Shown here: positions 18,381 through 28,736 of the stretch, piece after piece
Position numbering within the stretch: position 1 is the stretch's first letter
Layout: each line of letters opens with the position of its first letter
Source of the DNA: Candidatus Absconditabacteria bacterium
Lineage (GTDB): Bacteria; Patescibacteriota; Gracilibacteria; Absconditabacterales; Absconditicoccaceae
NCBI GenBank assembly: GCA_028685875.1
Contig: JAQUDD010000003.1
Span: forward strand, 59,561-123,560
Direction: 5' to 3'
Length of the DNA: 64,000 nucleotides
Position numbers and translations under genes: made by a program
The notes under the pieces: generated by a model
The model's input: only the letters and a program-made list of their open reading frames with translations
Told to the model about the DNA's origin: nothing
Databases searched by the model: none

Positions 18381-19934
18381 ATGTTTGTAACTATCGGGCT
18401 TGAGATACACTTAAAACTCAACAGCAAAGCAAAAATATTTTGTCAATGTAAAAATGAGCAGAATTTTGATAGTGAAGCGAATCAGCATATCTGTCCTGTC
18501 TGTACAGGGCAACCTGGTGCACTTCCTCTGCTTAATAAAGAGGTTGTCGAAAAGACCATTATCTTTGGAAGGGCTCTGAATGCTAGGGTAAATGAGGTGA
18601 GTAGCTTTGATAGAAAAAACTATTTTTATCCGGATCTTCCTATGGGATTTCAGATTACGCAGTTTTATCATCCGATCATTACCAAAGGTCAGCTTTCTTA
18701 TTTTATCAATGATTATGAGGAGGAAAAGACAGTGGGGATTTCGGAGGCGCATCTCGAATGTGATACTGCAAAAATGATCCATAGTGAAGGGAAGAGTCTG
18801 ATTGATTTTGATCGTGCGGGAACTCCGCTATTAGAGATTGTAACAGATCCGGATTTTACTAGTGCAGAAGAGGCAGTAGAATATGCTAGAGAGATTCAGA
18901 GGATTGCGAAGTGGAATAATCTTGGTGATGCTGATTTGGAGAAAGGACAGATGAGGGTAGATGTGAATATTTCGATTAGAAAAACTTTGGATGATCCTTT
19001 AGGAACTAGAGTAGAGCTCAAAAATATTAACACTTTTAGTGCGATGAAGAGAGCTATTGAGGGAGAATATCAGAGACAAAAGGAACTTTTGGAAGGCTGA
19101 GGAAGAGTGGATCAAGAGACAAGAAGGTGGGTTGACGCTGAAGGGACTTCGTTTTCAATGAGAAGTAAGGAGAGTGCTATTGATTATCGTTATTTTCCAG
19201 AACCTGATATGCCCGTGTTGGATATTACCCCCTTTATGAAAGGGGGAAGCGAGTGGAATGAACAGGGGGATCCGGAAATATTGCGTCCTTTTGACTGGAT
19301 TAAACAATGTAAAGAGGAATTCTGATTTCACAAAGAATATATTAATGCACTTTTGCTGGATAAACAGCTTTTTGAGTTCTTTTTTGCGAAAGTAGATGAA
19401 GGTTTTGATCCTAAAACTGTTGCAAAGTGGATGGTGGGACCGATGAAATGGGCACTGGATTATGTGCAGGGAGATGAAATTTCGTTGAGGAAAAATGTCG
19501 CAGAGGAAGCAAAAAAGCTGAAGAGTTCACCAGAAGAACTATTGGCTCAGAAGACTACATTTTTGCAACAATGCGATGGGCTGGAAGATTTCTTGGAAAG
19601 ATTTAGTTCACTGTTTGATGGATTCTTAAAGATTGAACAAGCAAAAAAGCTGGTAGATAATCAACTGAAAATTGTTTTTGAAGAAGTGCTCCAGAGTGGA
19701 AGTTCGGCAGCAGAAATTGTGAAGGCAAAGGGATTTGATGCTCCTGTAATGGAAGGAGCTGCATTGGTGAATATTGTAAAAGAAGTATTGGAAATAAATC
19801 CTGCGATTGTGGCAGAGTATAAAGGCGGGAAAGAAGGGGTACTTGGATTTTTTGTTGGGCAGGTGATGAAAAGAACTTGAGGAAAGGTGAATCCTCAAGA
19901 AGTGGCTGATGAGCTCAGGAATCAGTTGAAATAA
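18381..19934 (+). CDS. gatB: Asp/Glu-tRNA(Asn/Gln) amidotransferase subunit B
   Basis: GatB is the tRNA-binding kinase subunit of the GatCAB complex that converts Glu-tRNA(Gln) or Asp-tRNA(Asn) to the amidated form. 517 aa, full length. Seen: [18 protein letters not shown] and [15 protein letters not shown] (the Zn site), [59 protein letters not shown], and the C-terminal YqeY-like tail. In-frame TGA gives the Gly pair in EGGGR-like turns at 19098, 19323 and 19878. GatA and GatC are not adjacent, so the complex is not encoded as one operon here. Confidence 0.95.
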
Positions 19935-20029
19935 TCTTATAATTTTTGTTATTTTTCTTTTTATATATTGACATTATATATTATATTACTAATATGATGT
20001 TTGTTTATTTATGCTAATAGATAATAAAT

Positions 20030-20353
20030 ATGGAATTCCCTTCTCCACTATCCTCTTTCACTAGAGAGACTTCTACTCTTTCTGCTGAGCAGCAAATTAA
20101 TTGTGTTAGGCTTGAATTGAAGAAAGTTCTCCAGCAGCTTTCTCAGAAAAAAGATCTTCAGAAAGTTTTATCTCATGTAACGGATGATTGCCCTTCAACT
20201 CTTTCTTTACATGATCTTTTTACAGATATAGCTTTTTTGGAATCTGAGAAATATGCACTATATGATGTATTAGAGGAACTAGGAGTGAACATCCCAAAAA
20301 CTCCATCTGAGCTTATTAATTCGGATTTTATTCCTTGGCTGATGGAGAATTAG
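20030..20353 (+). CDS. Hypothetical protein, 107 aa
   Basis: The ATG at 20030 opens a frame with no TGA, ending in TAG. The protein is helical and Leu-rich, with a Lys/Gln-rich middle (LKKVLQQLSQKKDLQKVLSH) and a C-terminal stretch LYDVLEELGVNIPKTPSEL. No signal peptide or membrane segment. I do not recognise a family. It lies between gatB and the DnaQ-like gene on the same strand, separated by about 90 nt on each side. Confidence 0.55.
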   Translation: MEFPSPLSSFTRETSTLSAEQQINCVRLELKKVLQQLSQKKDLQKVLSHVTDDCPSTLSLHDLFTDIAFLESEKYALYDVLEELGVNIPKTPSELINSDFIPWLMEN

Positions 20354-20444
20354 CTACGAGATTTTGGATTCAATTAGATTTTTTTCTTTCTTGCATTTCT
20401 TCCTTTAACCAGTAAAAGTAGTCTGTTTTACTCCCTTAAAGGAG

Positions 20445-22727
20445 ATGATGTTACATACTGATTATAGATATATTGGGATTGATTTTGAGACCACGGGGCT
20501 TGATCTTTATAAGGATGTTCCGATTCAGATTGGGATTGTTGAGATCAATGTTCAAGGAGAAGTTATTGATGAATTTCAATCGTTTATTAAACCTGAAAAA
20601 GATATTAAAGAACTCAAAAATATTGTGCAGTTTATTACCAAAATTGAGGTGGCGCAGTTGGTGTTTGCTCCGAGTATAGAAGAGATTCTTCCTCAGATTT
20701 CTCATTTTTTTGATGAGAAGACGATCATTATCTGACATAATGTGCAATTTGATGTCAACTTTTTGGAGAGGTTCCTTCCTTCGCTCAGTTATCATGCAGT
20801 ATTTGATACCTTTCAATTTGCTCAGGCATTGATCCCTTATCCACCAAGTTTTGCTCTTGAAATATTACTTCAGCATTTAGAAAGCAAGCCCTTATTCCTT
20901 GAATGGAAGACGAACTTCTGACTCTGATTTTCTGTAGATGAAGAAGGGATGGAGCAGGAATCTTCCTTTCATGATGCGTATTATGATACGAAGGGGACGC
21001 TTGCACTTTTTTGTTATTTGTTTGATTATTCACAAAGATTAGCAAAGGAATATCCTGTTTTAGCAGAATGTATCCAAAAATCAGATGCTTTATTAGCTCG
21101 TATCTTTCCGCAAACTAATTCTCGTTCCTTAGGTATTGGGAAGATTTCGCTTCCTCCTTTGAAAAAAGTTGCTCCTCAGAATACTTCAATTACTTCATTT
21201 CCTTATGAGATTGATGTAGAGCAATTCCCTAGTGGAGAGAGATACTATATTGGGAATACTGATCTTAAAGATCTTCTGATTTCGTTGTTAGCAAATAAAA
21301 AGACTATGTTGGTCTTCGCGACGAAGCCAAAGCTTGATATTGCTAAAAATATTCTTAATCAGGTGGGTATTAAAAATATTGGATTTGCCAGAGAAGAACA
21401 AACTATTTCTCCTACGCTTTTTATGGAATTTCTAAATAAAGAGGTATTTAATCAGTTTGAACTGTATTTTGTTCTCAAATATTGTTCACATTTGTATTTA
21501 GGATATGGAGTACTGGATCTGAATAGTAAGGGAGACTATATGGTGTATAATTTCATCAAAGATGAAAGACAAATTGTAAAATACCCGATTGTGTTAACAA
21601 CGCATCATGGACTGTATTCTATTCTTGAAAAAGAGGCTCATGTGTATGCGGATTTTGATATTGTATTCTTTGATTTAGAGTGGTGGTATCGTAATTATAA
21701 TGCATATCTTTCTCGTAGCTGTGATTTGTATTATATTCAGAATTTTATTGATATGTTGGTCTATAAATATGGGTTGCTTGATGAGTTTCAAAATCTCTCT
21801 CTTATGAAGTGGGAAAATTTGCAGAGTATATCCGGGGACTTATGAAGTGAGGAATCCTTTGTAGACAGAGATTCTTCACTGCGTTCAGAATGACAGATAA
21901 AGGGAATAACTATTCTGCAAGAATTTGACACTTTCTTTACCATGTTTATTGGGATTCTTTGGACGGAGACTAAGAAGCTGTTTATTGGTCGTGCAGAAGA
22001 TTTTTGTTCTATCAACCCCATTATTGGAAGCCTTGATTTTCACCAGACAAATACTCTTATTCCCAAGCTGAAGGATTTTGAACAACCACTTTCTGAGGTG
22101 CTCTCTCCTCAAGATTTTACCACGTTACGAAAGCAGATAGAACATTTTCTTTCTATTTGTGATACTGTAGCAAAAGTGCAGCGTAAACTTTGGGCACAAT
22201 CAGATTTCTATTTTCTTTTTTCCGAAGATACCAAATTTACTAACCGAGATGAGTTTAGAGAAATCTTCAAGAATAATCATATTCTTTTTGCATCAAATCA
22301 TGAACAGGCTTATCCAAAACTTGTGGATATTCCAGATCCTCAGAGGGGGATTCTGATGAGAGCACAGACGGCTACAGCATTAGAAGCGAAGATTTCTGCT
22401 ACGATTGAGGTGGGAGGAAGTGCAATTTTTATTATTTCTACGGTGAAAGAGGAGTCGAGAGCTATTTTTGAACAACTCCAAAAAATGAAAAATCTGAGTG
22501 ATTTTGAGCTTTTGGCAGAGAATATTACAGGAGGTGCAGGAAAAAATATCTTTAAAGCTAAGAAAAAACTTGCAAAAATTATCGTTGGTGGGTATAATTT
22601 CCTTATGATGTGTTACGCTCAAGGATTAGTCTTTGATGAGACGATTATTTGGAATGTGAGAGGAGCACAGGCAAACTTAATTTTAGATGATGTGTTATGG
22701 TATGCAGCTAAAAATGTTTCTGATTAA
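20445..22727 (+). CDS. DnaQ exonuclease fused to degenerate DinG-like helicase
   Basis: 760 aa after reading five or more TGA codons as Gly. Residues 1-170 form a DEDDh 3'-5' exonuclease: YIGIDFETTGLD (DxE), GHNVQFDVNFLER (D; its Gly is a TGA) and FHDAYYDTKGTLAL (HxxxxD). The rest follows the DinG/XPD order, with VFATKPKLDIAKNI (motif Ia position), VLTTHHGLYSI and ADFDIVFFDLEWW where DEAH should be. No Walker A GxGKT is visible, so the helicase half looks ATPase-dead. AAAGGAG stands directly before ATGATG at 20445. A repeat element lies in frame at 21843-21897. The 3' end overlaps the next gene by 14 nt. Confidence 0.75.
21843..21897 (-). repeat. Dispersed 'HSERSEES' repeat element inside a gene
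   Basis: On the minus strand this reads TGTCATTCTGAACGCAGTGA and onward, the small dispersed repeat that many bacterial genomes show as a spurious HSERSEES peptide. Here it sits inside the exonuclease/DinG-like gene in frame, because its TGA codons are read as glycine. Confidence 0.65.
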
Positions 22728-23673
22728 GCATCAATATGATATTTGGAAAGTCATTGGAGTGATGGTGATTACCTTTTTGTTTTTGATGCGGAAGATTGAA
22801 AACGTAGGAGAGCAGGAAGGTATTGTGCAAATAGATTACTTAGCTATAGAAGATACTGAACATCCTTCTGCAGATAAATTTGATGAGATTTTGGCTCAAA
22901 TTCTTTTGATCTTGAATGATCCAGAATTAGATGCTGCCTGGAATTCCTCTTCTCAGTCTTCTGCTGAGGTATTATCTCTTTTTGAACAATCTTGTACTGC
23001 AGATACTGAGCTCTGTGAGAAAGCTGAATTTAATGGGACTTTTTCTGATGAGGAGAAATATAGTTATTTTGAGCAATTTCAGTTCTTGGTAAATGAAGTG
23101 GATGAGTATGCAATTAGAGGGAGTACTGTTAGGGAGGTTTTAAAGCAGTTTATTGTGAATAGTTTTAAGTCGGACAGAAGAGGAAGTGCTGGTCGATATA
23201 AATTAACGTTGAATTTGGGGTCCATGAAATATGCTAATGAGTATTTTCAAGTGTTGACCCACGAAATGTGACATATTGTGGATTTAGGATCTTTGCAAGG
23301 AAAGAGTGTGAAAAAAAATGAGTTTTTTACAGAATTTGGGAAAGTGGTATTTTCTGTAGATGATCCCTCTTTGGAATTTTACAGATATTCTCGACAATCA
23401 GAGAAGATTAGAAAAAGCGGACTTTCCAGAAAAGATTTTTGTAGTGGATATGGAATGACAAATCCGTTTGAAGATTTTGCAGAGTGTCATAATCTCTATC
23501 TCAATCATAATGATGTCTTTAGATCTTGGGCGAAGAGTAACGATTTACTCAAAAATAAGTATAATTACCTTGCTAATCTTTATGCGGGGAATGCTTTGGC
23601 AAATTCTGAGTTAGATTTGACTGCGAAATCTGGAGAATGGAGAGCTTGGGACACGACAAGAATCTTGGAGTAA
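22714..23673 (+). CDS. Membrane-anchored zinc metallopeptidase, 319 aa
   Basis: An N-terminal helix (IWKVIGVMVITFLFLM) is followed by an extracytoplasmic domain. The zinc motif is THEMGHIVDLGSL, where HExGH gets its Gly from TGA at 23269-23271; a downstream NPFEDFAECHNLYL, with Glu as likely third ligand, resembles lipoprotein or anthrax-toxin-like peptidases. The start ATG 22714 lies within the end of the previous gene, so translation is coupled. Substrate unknown. It converges with the M23 peptidase gene, with only 10 nt between them. Confidence 0.7.
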
Positions 23674-23683
23674 ATAGAAGGTA

Positions 23684-24811
23684 TTATATGTTAATTCCCA
23701 GAGCATACAGAGCTTGTATTATCTTTGTATTTTTTTTTCGTTTGTTAATTTGTTCCGTATCGCTAATGAGAATAGGGAAATAACTTATTCTTTGATTTCC
23801 ATATTTGATTTCTACCAGAGCTAATCCTGTACTTCCTGTGGTTTGTAAAAATACGCTTCTTTCACCTTCTAATACTTGGATTTTACCTGGAGTAGCGGAA
23901 AGGTAGTTTTCATTTACCTGTACTGTAATGGGATCTGTGAGGAAGGATCCAGAATTATTTTTTGAGAAGGTGATTTGTTTGGTTTCTCAAAGTTGCATAA
24001 ATCCTCCTAAAAATCCTTCTAGGGTAATATCGTATTTACTGATATAGATACTTTGTGAGGGTTGTTCGTTTGTTGTACTTTGTTTGCTAGTTACTTCTAA
24101 GAAATAGATGGGATCTAGCGTATTATTTTTTGCTTCTTGTACACAGTTTCCTTCATTTACGATTTCATCAATAGTTCCCTTACATCAGCGAGGAAAATAG
24201 GGATGATTACCATCTTGATTGGTTTCAATTTGAAAGTGGAGATGGGGACCTGTTGAATTTCCTGTTGATCAGACTTTTCCTATTTCTTGTCCTTCTTCTA
24301 CGATATCTCCTACTTCGACAAGAGTTTCACTTAGATGTGCATAGGTGGTGTAGATGTATTTCCCCTTCCATTCATGTTTAATTGTGATGACATTCCCTCG
24401 ATCGCCTTGGTATTGAGCTACAATAACCTCGCCAGAATGGCTGCTATAGACAGGAGTCCCTATAGCAGTTGCGATGTCAATCCCTTGATGAGAACCCATT
24501 CCTACATCTCGATTTTCGTAATAGGTGGCTATTCGGAGCATGCTGTATATTCTGCGGTAGAGGCTGTTATTTCTATAGCTGAAGTAGTCAGCATTGTTGA
24601 TAATGGGCAGATTAAGTGTACAATCTTCCGTGCAATTGCTGAGTGTTATTTCTTGAATAGGGTAGGATCGAGCATGTGAGAATGTGGGAAGAAAAAACAC
24701 AACGGCAAAGGTTATCCCAAGTAGAGCAAGGAATTTAGATATTTTACTATATTTCTTCTTTTCTAGATTGCTTTGTTCTTCACAATGATGTGAAATAGAT
24801 ATAATCTTCAT
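23684..24811 (-). CDS. M23 peptidase (LytM-type) secreted cell-wall hydrolase
   Basis: 375 aa. ATG 24811 is followed by a basic region, the signal helix KFLALLGITFAVVFFLP and a mature part starting near HARSY. The M23 domain shows MGSHQGIDIATAIGTPVYSS (HxxxD), HEWKGKYIYTTYAHLSE and GSTGNSTGPHLHF (HxH), where the first Gly is TGA. The family cleaves peptidoglycan peptide bonds with Zn. A C-terminal β-rich domain of about 150 aa follows. I read 23684-24268 in frame and found TGA only. It lies 22 nt downstream of folD. Confidence 0.85.
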
Positions 24812-24833
24812 TATTTTTTTAGAGTAAAGTATT

Positions 24834-25760
24834 TCAAAGTGTTTGGATGAGGTCTTTTTGTTCTTGGAGGATAAAAATATTACCAAAAAGGCTGGCGACG
24901 GTCAATGGTCCGATTCCTCCTGGGACGGGAGTAATTGCTTTTACTAGAGGAGCCACTTCTTCAAAATTTACATCTCCTGTGGCTTTACCATTGAGGAATC
25001 CATATCCTGCATCAATAATGATCTGATCTTTTTGTTTATTGATAAAACTTGCGTCTACAAGATGTATTGCTCCTGTGCAAGAAATAATGATTTCACATTC
25101 TCTACATTTCTCAGCAATTAGGGCTTTTTTATCTTCTACAGTGAAGGTTTGTACGATTGCACCTCTTTTTACTGCTTCGATGGCGAGTGGTTTCCCAATC
25201 AGGTTTCCCATTCCAATGATGGCTATTTTTCTTCCTTTTCGAGATCCAAGCTGATGATAGTCTCGTAAGTCGAGTATTGCTTTTGCTGTCGCTGGTTGAA
25301 AGGTGATAATATCTTGTAGATTCCAACCGTTCAATATCCCTCAGAGTCCATCTACATCTTTGAGAGGGGATATCGCAGTACAGAGTACATCTTTTGCATC
25401 CTGTAGTGCTTCCGTAAGTGGAAGTTGGCAGATAATTCCCATACAATTTTTATCAGCGTTTAGTGTTTTTATGAGAGAAAGAATTTCTTCTTTTGTGCTA
25501 TATTTTGTTTCCAGAAGAGGAGAAAGATACAAAAAATCTGCTTTTATTTCTTGTCCCCCTTGTCAAAAAACAATAGCTTCTAATCAGATATCTCTAGCAT
25601 ATTGTTGTTTATTTTTTACGTATACTTGAGAAGGATTATTTTCTCCAACAAAAATAATAGCAAGATATACTTTCTTGTCTTTAAAAATTTCCTTTCTTTT
25701 TTGAGAGAGGAGGAGTTTTATATTTTGAGCGAGTTGGGTTCCTGTGAGGAGTTGTGGCAT
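24834..25760 (-). CDS. folD: Methylenetetrahydrofolate dehydrogenase/cyclohydrolase
   Basis: FolD interconverts 5,10-methylene-, methenyl- and 10-formyl-tetrahydrofolate and supplies formyl groups for purines and initiator tRNA. 308 aa. Marks: YVKNKQ with the catalytic Lys, GIICQLPLTEALQ, KDVDGLGGILNGW (first of two Gly from TGA at 25341), FQPATAKAILDL, GMGNLIGKPLA (Rossmann) and TPVPGGIGPLTVASL. The start ATG at 25760 gives the usual N-terminus. TGA as Gly also occurs at 25563 and 25584 on the plus strand. Confidence 0.93.
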
Positions 25761-25798
25761 GATGAATTTCCCTGTAGGCTAAATGGTATTCTGTGCTT

Positions 25799-25915
25799 AG
25801 AAGTATAGTGAAATGGTTTACTAAACTCAATCTTAAGTGAAGATAGTGAAATTGCTTAAGTGAAGCTTAAATTTGGAAAATGGACAAGATTCGTTTCACA
25901 ACGCCTCTTGTCCAT
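25799..25915. repeat. Direct repeats and a long hairpin between folD and the PKD gene
   Basis: The 320-nt gap 25761-26080 has no gene. CTTAAGTGAAG occurs twice within 30 nt, next to two copies of TAGTGAAAT; the hairpin 25880-25915 pairs ATGGACAAGA with TCTTGTCCAT around a 16-nt loop. There is no clear T-run. It could be regulatory for either divergent neighbour. Confidence 0.4.
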
Positions 25916-26080
25916 AATTATGAAAAAGCGGTTTTGTTAAAACGCTCTGTCACTCTTTTATATATTTATATCGTTAAGTCAACATGATTTTTGTTTTAAT
26001 ATTTCTTGCTTCTTGCAAATAGAAAAACTCTGCATATACTTGATACTAAGGATTATTTATTCTTGTATCTTAACAAAATA

Positions 26081-28588
26081 ATGAACACACTTCCCACACA
26101 AGATTCCGCACAACAAAATCAGGCAGCTCAAACAGCTCCTCAGCAGCCAAGTGCCGCGATGCAGATTCAGCAACTTTTGTTGCAACAACAGCAGCTTCAA
26201 CAGCAATATAATCAGATTGTTACTTTTCTTCAGCAGAATCCTAATCAGGAACCTGGAAAGACTGCTGAGATTAAAGCGAAATTAGATCAGCTTAATTCGG
26301 CTTTTCTCCAAGGGAAACAACAACTCGATGCACTTGGATATAAACAAGTACAGGTTAATAAACCCACTGAAGTGAAACAGGGAGCTAAAAATAATTTTTC
26401 TTTCAAAAAACTTGCTATTGGATGTGGAGTGTTTTTTGTGATTCTTACCATTGCATTGTGAGCAGGGATTTATTTCTTAATCCAGAATCCTAATGCGCTC
26501 AATGGGGTAGGAGTGACTGCAGCAACTGCTAAAACACTAATTTCTGTGTTTACAGGGCTTTTCTTTGGAGTGATTATCCTTCTTTGACTTGGAGTAACAC
26601 TGAGTAATATTTATAGGTTGATTACCGTGAAAAATCAGTCAAAGACGAAATATATTTTAGCTTTGTTGGGGGGAATTTTGCTACTGTGAGTAGGAGGAGG
26701 ACTCATGGGCTTTGTGTTTTCAAAAGTTTCACAAATTGAAACAGCTCCCGTTATTAGTTCAACAGCGATTGTTGCTCCGTATTGGGTTGGGAAAGGAGAT
26801 AATGAAATATACTATCAAGGACAGATTCCTCTAATAGCTCCTTCAGAGTTTTCTTATTCCTTACAGACAGAAGCATTGCTTAGTTATGCTACCAAAAATC
26901 TTGGACAAGTAACGATTCAGCAGGTAAACCTTATTTGTGGGAATAAGCAAAACCAGACTTTGAGCTATAATAATCAGACTGGAAAATTTATGGGAAGATG
27001 TCTCTATGATCAGAAAGGTTCTTATCAAGTTTCTCTTAGTATTGATTATTTCAACGAACTTAATAATGAGAGAACTTCAACCACATTAGGTGTAGGGACT
27101 TTAGATTTCCTTTCAGAGATTGTTATCACTACTGCGTCTGCACAAAATACGAAACAAAATACAAGAATTGTTGCTTCAGGAGCAGAGTTTTTCTTGGGAA
27201 AAGCTCCTGCAAAGATTTCTGTCGATACGAGCAATATCTTTAGAGACTTTGGACTTAAAACTTATCAAGTTCTTTGGGATATGGATGGAGATAATAGCTA
27301 TGATAGAGAAAATCAGACTTCTTTCTTGTATACTTATAAAACGCCAAAGGTCTATTATCCGACGGTGAAATTTCCTGAACTTTCTGACTTTGTTTATCAA
27401 TTCCCTATTAGAGTAGAGCAATCAGATGTTCCGATTTGTGATATCACTTTTGGGCACTTTGAAAAATCAAGATATAAAATCCAGACAGACTTCTTGGATG
27501 GTTCGGAGGCATCAATTTCTGCATATAGCTATTCAATTATTGATACTACCACTAGTAAGACATTAGAAACTCTTAGACAGAACAATAAGGATTTGAATTA
27601 TACGTTTCCAGAAAGGGGAAATTATGCTGTGGTCCTTGATTTTGTTACGATTGATTGAAAGAGAGGACAGTGTGAATCCGAGATTCTCCAACTTCAACAA
27701 GAGATTATTGATGTGCAATATTCTATTTATCAAAGGCCTCCAGGAGGGACAGGTTTTATACTCATCCCTCCTACAGAATATCTAGATAATCGTGTAGTAC
27801 TAACTAAAATTCCTCAAGCTATCAATATCGATATAGATAGTATTAGTCCTAGTAGTTCAACCACCCAGAAAAATGTGTTTGTGGATGGAAAAGCGATTCT
27901 AAATGAAGGTAGTATCTATAGTTTCACTATTGCAGATAATAGGCTTTATGAGGTGCTTATTAAGGTGGAGGATCTTCAGCGTGATCTATTTACTGAAATT
28001 CGTTTAGAGTTTGTCGTGCAAAGACCAGAAGTTGTAGGGGAACTTTTAGTTGAACCTGCTATTGGATATGAACCTCTACAGGTAACATTGGATGCTTCTA
28101 GAACTACACTCAATGTAGAAGGAGATGAGATTATTTATTTTACTTGGGATTTTGGGGATGGAGAAATTAAAAAAAATCTGACGAATGCAGTAATAGTTCA
28201 TGTTTACAAGTACGATTATACTACCGAAAATAGGGAATATCAGCCAACAGTAACTATTACTACCAAAAAATGATATACGGTAACTGTCTTGGGAGAGAAG
28301 GTTTTAGTAAAAAAGCAGCTGGTGCAGCTTGACCTCAGTTCTCCTTCCCACCCTACACAGATTGCTAGAGTAGGAGATACCATTGCATTGCTCGCAGAAT
28401 TTAATGGATTACCAAATGCTATGGTTTGGGATTTTAATGATGGATCAACTCCTCAGAGGTGTTCTGGAAGAAATTGTACAGAAATGAGTAAAATCTTTAC
28501 GGAAGCAGGGATATATTCTGTTAAACTTTCCTTAGAGTTTGATGATATGCAGACCGTTGATTCATTTATTGAATTTAGAATTAATTAG
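26081..28588 (+). CDS. PKD-domain membrane protein, 835 aa
   Basis: The N-terminus is Gln-rich (PQQPSAAMQIQQLLLQQQQL) and cytoplasmic; it is followed by three membrane helices (about residues 107-130, 147-170 and 188-210), then a large outer domain with PKD-like repeats such as YFTWDFGDGEIKKN and AMVWDFNDGSTPQR. A Ca-binding-like VLWDMDGDNSYDRE lies at about residue 408. Six or more TGA codons, several in the helices, are read as Gly. The upstream ATG 26081 is preferred because the N-terminal Gln-rich segment starts there. Function unknown; probably a surface or cell-envelope protein. ftsK follows on the same strand. Confidence 0.7.
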
Positions 28589-28604
28589 GTTTTAATTTTT
28601 TTCT

Positions 28605-28736
28605 ATGATTGTCCTTCAGATTTCTTTTCTGTTGGGCTTTTTCTTATTGCAAAAAAAAAAGAAATTCATATCCTGAATTGGATCTTTTTATTTTGTATTC
28701 TTTTGGTTTGGCAAAAAGAAGACGTTCAAGCTCTAG
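28605..28736 (+). CDS. Possible 43-aa membrane peptide before ftsK
   Basis: ATG 28605 opens 43 codons with two hydrophobic stretches (IVLQISFLLGFFLL and FYFVFFWFG) and basic tails, ending in TAG. It overlaps the ftsK start in another frame and contains a run of ten A (28651-28660). It may be a coupled small membrane peptide or a chance frame; conservation would be needed. Confidence 0.3.

Noticed and set aside
22714..23673. UGA as selenocysteine in the HExGH motif
   Set aside because: TGA occurs throughout the window at glycine positions and without SECIS-like hairpins; Gly explains it.
24770..24811. N-terminal extension of the M23 peptidase upstream of 24811
   Set aside because: The frame remains open into folD, but ATG 24811 places the signal helix at the right distance and avoids overlap with folD.
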